Shown in pieces: positions 16,042 to 24,300 of a DNA stretch of 39,009 nt. Position 1 is the first letter of the stretch. Each line of letters opens with the position of its first letter. The DNA lies in assembly GCA_040755755.1 (NCBI GenBank), contig JBFLZW010000041.1, positions 66,102 through 105,110 on the forward strand, written 5' to 3'. The position numbers and the translations under genes are program-made. The DNA is from a bacterium. GTDB lineage: Bacteria; SZUA-182; DTGQ01. Under the pieces are notes generated by a model. The model was not told the origin of the DNA, did no database searches, and worked only from the letters and a program-made list of their open reading frames with translations.

Positions 16042-16254
16042 CTCTGTGCTGGCTGGTCGAGCATGCTTACAAGAAAAGTGCACAATCAGGGATCGCCCTT
16101 CGGGTAGCCTTTGGAATGCGGGCAGCAGCCGTAGTTATCGTGGAAGCGGCTTCCATCCGCTTGAATAAGGCCAGGGGGATGGGCTTGAGTTTTAATCCCG
16201 AACAGTGAATTTCTCTCTTGATATAGAGGTAAAAATAGATTAAAGTGATGAAAG

Positions 16255-16485
16255 ATGATAAAAAATAATCGTTTTAAAAAGCAAAATTCAATGAATAAAC
16301 AAAGAACTATGACCACATCAGAAACTATGGAGTGCTTGCAAACTTCTAAGCCTGCTCTTTTGAAAATGGTTCATCAGGGTAAGATAAGAGCAAATAAGGC
16401 AGGACGTGAATACCGTTTTTTAAAATCTGAGTTAGACCGATTTCTTTTAGGCGAAATCGAACCATTAAATGCTGCATCGAAATGA
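16255..16485 (+). CDS. Small helix-turn-helix (excisionase/MerR-like HTH_17) DNA-binding protein
   Basis: 76 residues. The core TTSETMECLQTSKPALLKMVHQGKIRANKAGREYRFLKSELDRFL is the winged HTH_17/excisionase pattern: helix, turn, recognition helix (SKPALLKMVHQG), then the 'I.A.K.GREYRF..SELDRFL' wing and closing helix. It would bind DNA as a small regulator or recombination directionality factor. The first ATG (16255) lacks a good ribosome site, and the ATG at 16291 (residue 13) is an equally possible start. Its TGA overlaps the ATG of the coiled-coil gene, so the two form a unit. No integrase is nearby, which argues for a regulator more than an active excisionase. Confidence 0.72.
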   Translation: MIKNNRFKKQNSMNKQRTMTTSETMECLQTSKPALLKMVHQGKIRANKAGREYRFLKSELDRFLLGEIEPLNAASK

Positions 16486-16991
16486 TACCTAAGATCACAT
16501 TCCCAAAAGAAATGGCTAAAAAGGTAGTCAAGAAAGTATCGCTGGAAGTAATCTATGAGGTACTTGAAGAGCGAAGCGCGGAAATCAAGGCGGATGTAGC
16601 TGAATTAAAAACAGATGTAAGGGAGCTTAAGCAAAAGCGGGAAGAGGATTTCCGGTGCCTGAACCAAAAGATTGATACTGAAATCGGACAGGTAAGGCAG
16701 GAAATCGGACAACTGAACCAAAAGATTGATACTCAGATCGGGGGAGTAAGACAAGAGATAGGCCAGTTGAACCAAAAGATTGACACTGGAATCGGACAGG
16801 TAAGGCAGGAAATCGGCCAGTTGAACCAAAAGATTGATACTGAAATCGGACAGGTAAACCAGCGAATTGATACCCTTGGACAAAGAGTTGACAACTCAGG
16901 TACTCAATTAAATCAAAGAATGGATACCATCATACAGATGCTCATAGATATGAACCGGCAGTTAGTTGAAATAGCCAAACAGAAAAGCTAG
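16482..16991 (+). CDS. Coiled-coil protein with four 18-residue tandem repeats
   Basis: 169 residues, translationally coupled (ATGA) to the HTH gene. An N-terminal helix (FPKEMAKKVVKKVSLEVIYEVLEERSAEI) leads into a continuous predicted coiled coil. From Leu60 four units begin with L-N-Q-K-I-D-T (60-77, 78-95, 96-113, 114-131; last half diverged) and the pattern fades into QRVDNSGTQLNQRMDTIIQML. There are hydrophobic residues at 3-4 spacing, no cysteines, no membrane segment and no signal peptide. I do not recognise a named family. Coiled coils of this form appear in DUF1640-like and phage/tail-fibre-like proteins. The link to an HTH protein suggests an oligomerising partner or a small two-part system. 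Function is unknown. Confidence 0.7.
   Translation: MIPKITFPKEMAKKVVKKVSLEVIYEVLEERSAEIKADVAELKTDVRELKQKREEDFRCLNQKIDTEIGQVRQEIGQLNQKIDTQIGGVRQEIGQLNQKIDTGIGQVRQEIGQLNQKIDTEIGQVNQRIDTLGQRVDNSGTQLNQRMDTIIQMLIDMNRQLVEIAKQKS
16659..16874 (+). repeat. Four 54-bp tandem repeats encoding the coiled coil
   Basis: Units at 16659-16712, 16713-16766, 16767-16820 and 16821-16874 (the last diverged in its second half) are near-identical at the DNA level, differing mainly at a few third positions and at the codon between 'GATAC/ACT' and 'ATCGG'. The high DNA identity indicates recent expansion, so copy number is likely to vary between strains. Confidence 0.88.
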
Positions 16992-17552
16992 TCGGTCCCG
17001 GAAGGTGTCGTTACCACCATTCCGAGACCTGGCCTGCTCGACATGAGACTGTCGATACGGCGTATACACATCATTGCCCAAGAGCAAGAGAAGGGCAAAG
17101 GAAAATCCTTTCCCATCAAAACACACCAAAACGCACTATTTTCTCTGGGCGGATATTCCCTGAGGCCCTGGTTGGCAATACCAGCAGTGACACACACAGG
17201 GTGAGAGGTGTCGGGCCTATCCCATAAGCCAGGGCTGAAACCTGGATAAGTTATTGAGGGATATCCCAATTATTACACTACCCAAGGTGGATTCTCTCAT
17301 TCACCCTTACCCAGCATCCCCTGCCACAGAGGCTCCCTGCCTCAAGAGCATTTTCATTTGCATGAGGCTACTTACCAAAAAGCCCCCTCACCCCAGCCCT
17401 CTCCCCAAAGGGGCGAGGGAGAATTGTAGCCCTCTGAGCGGAGCGAGGGAGAAAAACATCTTCCTGAGCTCAATATCTCCTGGGCGAGAATTCCATCATA
17501 AAGCGAAAGCCCCCCATAATCCACAGAGAGACACAAGGAGCAGAGTACATAC
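16992..17552. other. 561-bp intergenic region with hairpin and repeat copies
   Basis: No convincing gene. The frames open here are short and mostly read the repeats. The first 290 bases are unique sequence of average composition, including a hairpin at 17093-17114 (GGGC-AAAGGA-AAA-TCCTTT-CCC) without a T-tract. Bases 17279-17480 hold the interspersed repeats described separately. The last 35 bases (CACAGAGAGACACAAGGAG...) supply the ribosome site of the radical SAM gene. The region separates the HTH/coiled-coil block from the second half of the polysaccharide locus, and a promoter for the latter may lie here, but I see no clear -35/-10 pair. Confidence 0.5.
17279..17480 (+). repeat. Palindromic interspersed repeats, intergenic copies 2 and 3
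   Basis: Two pieces lie side by side. Bases 17280-17310 (CCAAGGTGGATTCT-TCATTCACCC...) are the inverted counterpart of 421-450. Bases 17365-17478 (AGGCTACTTACCAA...AGCCCTCTCCCC-AAGGGGCGAGGGAG...CTCAATATC) align almost base for base with 21639-21738 inside the GH2 gene. The core CCCTCTCCCCAAAGGGGCGAGGG can fold, and a second partial palindrome (CCCTCTGAGCGGAGCGAGGGAG) follows. This is the type of REP-like element that reads as '(H)PSPLPKGARE' when it falls in a gene. Confidence 0.82.
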
Positions 17553-18542
17553 ATGGAAGCCTGTATTATTGTGACCTATCGATGTAACGCAAAGTGCTAT
17601 ATGTGCAATACCTGGCAGTACCCGACCAGGCAGGAAGCCGAGATTACGCCGGACATCATGGCCAGGATCCCTTCCGGCTTGAAATTTCTCAACATCACCG
17701 GCGGCGAGCCGTTTCTGCGAAAAGATCTGGAGGAAATTATCAAGACTGTTCTTCCCAAAACCGCCCGTCTGGTAATCAGCACCAACGGGTATTTCACTGA
17801 CAGGATACTGTCCCTGGCTGAAAAATACGGCAACCGTATTGGCATCCGTATCTCTATAGAAGGGCTGCCTGCGGCCAATGACGAGCTTCGCGGGATCAGG
17901 GATGGCTTCGATCATGGGCTGCGAACGCTCCTGTGCCTGCATGATATGGGAATGAAAGATATTGGATTTGGCATTACGGTCTCGGACAGGAATGCCAGGG
18001 ACATGAAGGAGCTTTACCGGCTGGCCAAGGCCATGAGAATAGAGTTTGCTACTGCGGCGACCCATAATTCCTACTACTTCCACAAGAAAGACAACGGATT
18101 CCAGGATCCGGAAATGGTTGCCGGTGAATTTGAATGGCTGGCTGAGCAGATGCTGAAATCACGGAGAGTCAAGGAATGGTTCCGGGCATATTTTAACACC
18201 GGCCTGGCCAATTATGTCAGGGGCGGAAAACGCTTTCTTCCCTGTGAAGTGGGCACCGATGTATTTTTCCTGGACCCTTGCGGGGATATCCTGCCGTGTA
18301 ATGGTCTCGATGAGCCTTTGTCGATGGGCAATCTGAAAGAGCAGTCTTTCGAGGAGATATGGCATGGCAGGAGAGCGGAGGAAGTCAGGGCCAGTATCAG
18401 GAACTGCCAGAAGAACTGCTGGATGATCGGAAGTGCAGCCCCGGCCATGAAGAAGCGGATCGGGATTCCCCTCCAGTGGATTATCAGAAAAAAACTCCAT
18501 CTGTCCACAAGTCACGCCCCCCAGAAGGCGCATGAATGTTGA
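17553..18542 (+). CDS. Radical SAM protein with SPASM-like C-terminal cysteines
   Basis: 329 residues. The radical SAM cluster motif is Cys11-x3-Cys15-x2-Cys18 (YRCNAKCYMCNTW), followed by the GGEP SAM-binding motif (ITGGEPFLRKDL), a VISTNGYFTD strand and IRISIEGLPAAND. C-terminal cysteines at 231, 243, 249, 285 and 289 (CEVG...DPCGDILPC...NCQKNC) look like a SPASM/twitch auxiliary cluster. This places it in the MoaA/PqqE/AlbA-like group rather than among simple activases. SPASM enzymes modify peptides or small substrates oxidatively. In polysaccharide loci related proteins are frequent but mostly uncharacterised. The ribosome site AAGGAG is 12 bases before the ATG. Its 3' end overlaps the next GT4 by 7 bases, tying it to glycan assembly. 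Confidence 0.87.
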   Translation: MEACIIVTYRCNAKCYMCNTWQYPTRQEAEITPDIMARIPSGLKFLNITGGEPFLRKDLEEIIKTVLPKTARLVISTNGYFTDRILSLAEKYGNRIGIRISIEGLPAANDELRGIRDGFDHGLRTLLCLHDMGMKDIGFGITVSDRNARDMKELYRLAKAMRIEFATAATHNSYYFHKKDNGFQDPEMVAGEFEWLAEQMLKSRRVKEWFRAYFNTGLANYVRGGKRFLPCEVGTDVFFLDPCGDILPCNGLDEPLSMGNLKEQSFEEIWHGRRAEEVRASIRNCQKNCWMIGSAAPAMKKRIGIPLQWIIRKKLHLSTSHAPQKAHEC

Positions 18543-19738
18543 GTGGTAACGATAAATTGAAAATCCTGGTGTTGGGCACCCGCGGGATACCGGGCATCCA
18601 GGGAGGGGTTGAGCGCCACTGCGAGCAGCTTTACCCCAGAATCGCTGCCAGAGGCCACTCGGTTTTTCTCTGTACGAGAACGCCCTATGTGAAAGACAAG
18701 ACACCTTTCTATAAGGGTATCAACTTAATCCATTGCTATGCTCCCAGAAATAAAAGCCTGGAAGCGATCACTCACACCTTCATCGGGTTGATGAGGGCGC
18801 GGCTGATTTCGCCTGACGTCGTCCATATTCATGCTATCGGGCCATCGCTTCTGACTCCGGTGGCCAGGCTGCTCGGCCTGCGGGTGGTTGTGACCAATCA
18901 TGGCCCGGATTATGACCGGCAAAAATGGGGGAAGGGAGCAAAGTTTATTTTGAAGCTCGGAGAGAAATTGGGAGGGCTGTATGCTGATGAAGTGATTGTC
19001 ATCTCCCGGGTGATTCAAAATATCATCCGCACCCGGTGCCATCGGGAGGCGGTTATCATTCCGAATGGGGTAGAGTTTCCTTCTCAGAGCAGCCGGACAG
19101 ATTTTCTTGCCAAATGTGGCCTTTTTCCCGGTAACTATATTTTAACCGTGGGCAGGTTTGTCCCTGAAAAAGGCTTTCATGATCTTATCGACGCTTTCAC
19201 GGGAAATTTCACCGATAACTTCGGCAACTTCGGGAGCGATTTCAAGCTGGTAATCGCAGGTGATGCCGATCATGAAACTCCCTATAGTGCATCCTTACGG
19301 GAGAAAGCCAGGCAGGATAAGCGGATCGTTCTTACCGGCTTTATAACCGGCGAGGAGCTCAACCAGATTTATCATCACGCCCGCTTGTTTGTACTGCCTT
19401 CCTATCATGAAGGGCTGCCCCTGGCCCTGCTCGAAGCGTTGAGCTACGGCCTGTCAGTGCTGGTGTCGGACATTCCGGCCCATAGGGAAATCGGGCTCAG
19501 CAGCCGCAGATACTTCCATCACGGGAATATTTCTGATTTGCGGGCAAAGATAAAGCTTCTCCTCAAAGAGCCCCTGCCGGAGGATGAGAAGCAGGCAATG
19601 ATGCGGCAGATAGAAAAACGATACAATTGGGACCGAATAGCCGATCAAACGCTCGATGTCTACCGAAGAGCAATTAATGGAGGCCTTGTTTCGAAGGAAA
19701 TACATCCCTGTTCCGACAAGAATACTATACGGATCTGA
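18536..19738 (+). CDS. GT4-family glycosyltransferase (DUF1972/rhamnosyltransferase-like N-terminus)
   Basis: 400 residues. The N-terminus LKILVLGTRGIPGIQGGVERHCEQLYPRIAARGHSV is the acceptor-side GG loop seen in DUF1972-type rhamnosyl- and related GT4 transferases. VVHIHAIGPSLLTPVARLLG, VVVTNHGPDYDRQKW and VIIPNGVE follow. The donor domain has ILTVGRFVPEKGFHDLIDAF, the E-x7-E motif PSYHEGLPLALLEALSYGLSVLVSDIPAHREIG and a normal C-terminus. A small Phe/Asn/Gly-rich duplication (about residues 220-235) sits in a loop of the Rossmann domain. It starts inside the radical SAM gene (7-base overlap). It is one of four GT4 enzymes, so together with the initiating transferase a repeat unit of roughly five sugars is possible, if each acts once. 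Confidence 0.9.
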   Translation: MLSGNDKLKILVLGTRGIPGIQGGVERHCEQLYPRIAARGHSVFLCTRTPYVKDKTPFYKGINLIHCYAPRNKSLEAITHTFIGLMRARLISPDVVHIHAIGPSLLTPVARLLGLRVVVTNHGPDYDRQKWGKGAKFILKLGEKLGGLYADEVIVISRVIQNIIRTRCHREAVIIPNGVEFPSQSSRTDFLAKCGLFPGNYILTVGRFVPEKGFHDLIDAFTGNFTDNFGNFGSDFKLVIAGDADHETPYSASLREKARQDKRIVLTGFITGEELNQIYHHARLFVLPSYHEGLPLALLEALSYGLSVLVSDIPAHREIGLSSRRYFHHGNISDLRAKIKLLLKEPLPEDEKQAMMRQIEKRYNWDRIADQTLDVYRRAINGGLVSKEIHPCSDKNTIRI

Positions 19739-19918
19739 GTTTCCTTCCGGGATTATGGCCTGATGTGATTGGATTGTCTTTGAATTTTCTCATGAACAGA
19801 CCCTGCTGAACATTTCCAGATAAATTATCCATTATCGAGCACGGTATACAAGAACAGTTACACCAGCCCATTACTAACTTATAGCGGTCACAGGGGCAGG
19901 TAAGGGGGGACACCGATA

Positions 19919-21343
19919 ATGCTCAAGCACTACTCATACGGGATCAAGCGGGCGATCATGCTGGTCGATGTGATGATACTCCTGTTTGCCTATTACGTCT
20001 CGATCATGTTACGCTCTACCCTCCTGGGGGGTGTGGGCAACAGTCCGGGGTTTGAGAACCTGGTCTGGGTGCTGCTCGTTTCAGCTTTCATTGTCCCGTA
20101 CAGCTTTTCGATGAACGGGGTATACGATTTTCACTACAAGACATTCTGGCAGTGCGCGAACAAGATATTGTTTTCACACCTCATTAATCTTATGGTTATC
20201 ACTCTGATAGTCTACCTGCTGCGGGTTCAGCATTTCAGCCGCTTTTTCATGCTGGACTTTGTCCTGATCTCGGTGAGCCTGCAGTCGCTCTTTCGTATCT
20301 GCATCAAACGAAGGCTGACTGATCTTCGGCTTCGGGGGTACAATTACCGCCGGACATTGATTGTCGGCATGACCGAGGCGGCCCGCAGGATCACTTCGAG
20401 TATCGAACAGAATATTCACTGGGGTCTTCGGGTCGACGGCCTGATTAAAGAGGATGACAATGACGATGAAGGCAACTTCCCTCCAGCCCAAAAATATCCC
20501 ATATTGGGCACGCTTGCGAATCTGAAGGAAATCCTGTTGCGGGAGGTGGTGGACAATGTCATTTTCTGCACCAGCCGGAAAGAGATTGCCGACCTGAAAG
20601 GCATTATCCTCGACATCGAGGCCATGGGCATATCTTCGCATGTGGCCATTGCCAATCCTGCGGTCAGGATTTCCAGCACGTTTTTAGGCAATATCGACGG
20701 GATACCCCTCATTACCTATTCTCCGGTCAAGCTCAGCCCCTTTGATCATATGGTGAAAAACATTGTTGACCTTGTGGGCGGGATTATGGGTTTTACGATT
20801 TTCCTCATCCTGTATCCGGTAATCGGGGCAGCCATCAAGCTTGAGTCCCGGGGGCCGGTGCTGTTCAAACAGAAGCGGATGGGAGAGAATGGCCGGATAT
20901 TCACCCTGTATAAATTCCGGTCGATGTACCAGGATGCCGAGCGGCGCAAAGCGGAACTGATGGCCAAAAATCAGCTCCAGGGAGCGGTGTTCAAGATGGT
21001 GGATGACCCCCGGATCACCAGGGTCGGCAAGTTTTTGAGAAAATTCAGCCTGGATGAGTGGCCCCAGTTCATCAATGTCCTGAAACGGGAAATGTCGCTG
21101 ATCGGCACCCGCCCTCCGACGCTGGATGAGGTGGAAAAGTATGACCTGTGGCATAAACGGCGGCTGTCCATGAAGCCCGGATTGACCGGACTGTGGCAGA
21201 TCAGTGGGCGAAACACGATCACCAATTTTGACGAAATCGTCAAGCTGGACCTGAAATATATCGATAACTGGTCTTTGTGGTATGATTTCTACATTATGCT
21301 TAAAACCGTACTTGTCACCTTGAAGCGGGAAGGAGCATATTAA
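19919..21343 (+). CDS. Polyprenyl-phosphate sugar-1-phosphate transferase (PHPT), probable initiating enzyme
   Basis: 474 residues with GGGGGG-rich ribosome site before ATG. The N-terminal half carries four to five membrane helices (AIMLVDVMILLFAYYVSIML onward) and a Rossmann-like CoA-binding-type domain (RRTLIVGMTEAARRI ... AIANPAVRI). A further helix (IVDLVGGIMGFTIFLILYPVIGAAIKL) leads to the catalytic sugar-transferase domain: SRGPVLFKQKRMGENGR (310-326), YKFRSM (331-336), a DDPRITRVGKFLRKFSLDEWPQF segment, SLIGTRPP, and KPGLTGLWQISGR with a C-terminal EIVKLDLKYIDNWSLWYDFYIMLKT. This is the WbaP/WcaJ/EpsL layout: transfer of a sugar-1-phosphate onto undecaprenyl phosphate, starting each repeat unit at the inner membrane. 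The 180 bases upstream contain no gene. The next gene starts four bases downstream. Confidence 0.93.
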   Translation: MLKHYSYGIKRAIMLVDVMILLFAYYVSIMLRSTLLGGVGNSPGFENLVWVLLVSAFIVPYSFSMNGVYDFHYKTFWQCANKILFSHLINLMVITLIVYLLRVQHFSRFFMLDFVLISVSLQSLFRICIKRRLTDLRLRGYNYRRTLIVGMTEAARRITSSIEQNIHWGLRVDGLIKEDDNDDEGNFPPAQKYPILGTLANLKEILLREVVDNVIFCTSRKEIADLKGIILDIEAMGISSHVAIANPAVRISSTFLGNIDGIPLITYSPVKLSPFDHMVKNIVDLVGGIMGFTIFLILYPVIGAAIKLESRGPVLFKQKRMGENGRIFTLYKFRSMYQDAERRKAELMAKNQLQGAVFKMVDDPRITRVGKFLRKFSLDEWPQFINVLKREMSLIGTRPPTLDEVEKYDLWHKRRLSMKPGLTGLWQISGRNTITNFDEIVKLDLKYIDNWSLWYDFYIMLKTVLVTLKREGAY

Positions 21344-21347
21344 CTGC

Positions 21348-24300
21348 TTGAGCTGGTTGAAGCAGAGTATTTGCCTGATGCTTGATTTCCGGAGGAGCCA
21401 AAGCCAGAGGGTTTTGGCTTTTTTCTTGCCGGTTCTGCTCTGGGTGGTACCGATTCTGCTCACCGTGGTGTTAGTTCTCTTCTCCGTGCTGCCACTTTTT
21501 CTCTTCATGCCTCCTGATAGTGTGGCCAAGACGGCTCAGTCGGCGATCCAGGCAGGAACGTCCCCGGCCCGGCAGTCAGAAATGTCTCTGGCACAGACAG
21601 GAACGTCCTTGGCACAGGAGGGCAATGTAAGTCACTTTAGGCTACTTACCAAGAAAGCCGCCCCTCACCTGCCACAGGGTCTCCCTGCCAGCCCTCTCCC
21701 CAGAGGGGCGAGGGAGAAAAACGCTGCCCCGGACTCAATATCCACCTTTAAGTTAATAACAGTGGCACAGGCAGGAGGAACGTCCCCGGCCCAGGCAGAG
21801 AGGGGACCCCTGACCCGGCCGGGAATGGTCCTGAACCAGGATTGGGAAGTCGCCGAAGCACCTGATCTTGACTATGCTGCCTATTGCTCGCAATGGCAAA
21901 CGCTTGCCTGGAAAAGGATCGGCCGCCTGCCGCTTATTCAGCATTACCGGGAACCAAACCACTGCGCCTGGTACCGAAAAAAATTCTCCCTGGATAACCG
22001 CCTCCTGTCAGCGGAAGGAAAGGGAAAGTCCCTCCGGCTGACCTTTACCGATGTTCGCCACCTGGCCAGGATTTACCTGAACGGCAGGCTGGCAGGTGAG
22101 CATTTTGGCGGATACCTCCCCTTTTCCCTGGAGTGCGGCCACCTGCTGCAGACAGGGGAAAACGAGCTGGTAGTCGGTGTGCAGGACTGGACATCGGCCA
22201 TCAGCGCAGAGGCCATCGGGGCAGGGAAATACCAGGGGCAGGGGCAAGGCTATGGGTCTTCCTCCGGGAACATCAATCCCCTGCGGGAAGCCCAGGGCAT
22301 CCCGGCGGGTGATTATGCGGTGCCAAGCTATCCGGGATTTCCCGAACCGGGAACGATCATTGCCCCGATCGGCAGCAGTCACCGCAGGGCTGGAATCTGC
22401 GGCCAGGTGTATCTGGAAGCCATCCCCGATATTCGTATCGGGGAAGTGATCATCGAGCCGAAGCTTGACCAGCACAAGATCAGGGTGAAGGTCGGGATCG
22501 AGGCCAACCTCACAGGCGGCGGGCAGAGGGCAGCAAAGCCTGACGGGAAGGCGGACGAGAAGGGTGAAAATAACCATCACCCCCACCCAGCCTCCCTCCT
22601 CAAGGGGGAGGAGAGTAATGGAGGCTCACTCCTCAAGGGCAATGTCATTAACTTAGAGCAGCGATTTTCCTCCTCGCCCCGGCCCTCTCCCCTCAAGAGG
22701 GATAGTGAATGCTCCCATACAAGATGGGGAATATCCGAAAGGAAGCCATTGACTGTGACCTTTTGGTTGCGGGAGGTGGGGCTGTTGAATGAAGCCGGGG
22801 CAGGAAAACACCGGACCCCACAATACCGGAAAATCGGCCAGGCCACCGTCGAGCAGTTTGAGCAGAATCTGCAGGGTGAGCAGTATGTACAGGCTGCCGA
22901 AGGACAGACCTGGCTCATCTTCGAGGCAGAGCTTGAAAATGCGCAGCTCTGGGACCTCGATCACCCATTCCTGTACCAGATGAAAGTTACTCTTCAGGAA
23001 GGCACCGGCCAGGGGAAGTCTCTGGATGAGGGGAAATCGCCGAATCAGGGGAAAGGCGTTGCTGAGAACGTCATTGATGAGATGGAGGTCCGGTACGGAT
23101 TGCGGGACTGGCGAACCGAAGGGCCGTATTTTATTCTGAATGGAGACAGGATCAATCTTAAGGCGGCATCCATCATTTACGACAACAGCCTGACGGAAGA
23201 TGAGCTGAGGCGAAGGATTCATCATCTGAAGGAGGCTCATATCAATCACCTTCGTTTCCATAGTGAACCGCCGCCACCCTTCATACTGGATGTGTGCGAT
23301 GAAGAAGGAATGCTGGTAACTGTGGAGTCGGCCATCTATGGATCATACGTGGGCAGATACGATACCTCATTTACCAGCGAATTCTGGCAGCATGCCAGAG
23401 AGCATTGGCAGGGGCTGGTCAGAAGAGACAGAAATCACCCCTGTGTCATCATCTGGTGCATCGAGAACGAAAGCGTGGAATACGATGCAGGCCGCGGCGG
23501 AGAGGTCCGGTTCATGGAGCTTGGCATGGAGGTCAGGCGGCTTGATCCCCAGCGGCCAATCATGTATGAAGGGGGTATGGATTGCTTTGGCCTGGGTGAT
23601 ATCATTAACCTGCATTACCCCCACGAATTTCCCTTCTGGAACTGCCTGCCGAATGACGCATGGTGGCTGGAGCAGGCAAAGGGAGGGGGAAGCCGGAAAG
23701 GAAAGAAAAAGGCTGCCCCGGCTGCAGGTGGTGAGGCGGTGGACCGGAGCGCCGTGGCCGGTGATGAGCCAATGGACCGGAGCTCCGTTATTGGGGAAGA
23801 TACAGTGGGCGGCAATGCCATTGCAGGCGACGGGTCAGCGGTCTGGAATGCCAGAGCATATGACGTCTGCCTGCAGGAAGAGTGGCCAAAGCGGGATTGG
23901 GAGGGTAAAGGGATATACCTTGACTCCCTGTGGCGATGGCAGCCGGAGTACAGGTTCTGCTGGAAAAAAGATAAGCCGCTCTATCTGGGAGAAGAGCTTT
24001 ACCTGCCAACCACCACACCTGACCCGTATACCATTTTAATCGGTGATGATGCATATACGAGTAAGGACTGGAGAGCGGATAAAGATCAGGGGCAAGGACA
24101 GATGGAGTCGCAGCAACGACACCAAGAGCAGCAGCAATGGCAACGGCAGGAGGAGCGGAAAGGAGCTGTCTGGCGGTATTACCTCGAGGCCTACCGGCAG
24201 GCAGGTGTCTCAGGGGTCTGTCCCTGGGTGATAACCGGCGAAGAGAGAAAGGATAACCCCTTGTATCGTGCCTGTCAGGAGAGTTTTCAGCCGGTTGCGG

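Noticed and set aside
16659-16874. CRISPR array
   Set aside because: The regular 54-base units have no spacers and encode a coiled coil in frame. No other repeat-spacer pattern is seen in the window, including next to the cas genes.
16988-17269. 93-codon minus-strand frame
   Set aside because: No ribosome site, no family pattern and no coding neighbours on that strand. It is probably open by chance in the intergenic region.
17254-17574. 106-codon plus-strand frame
   Set aside because: It is mostly the interspersed repeat read as protein (the HPSPLPKGARE-type peptide) and overlaps the radical SAM start.
20684-21529. 281-codon minus-strand frame opposite the sugar transferase
   Set aside because: It mirrors the conserved PHPT coding region on the other strand and has no domain of its own. 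It is a shadow of the G+C-rich gene.
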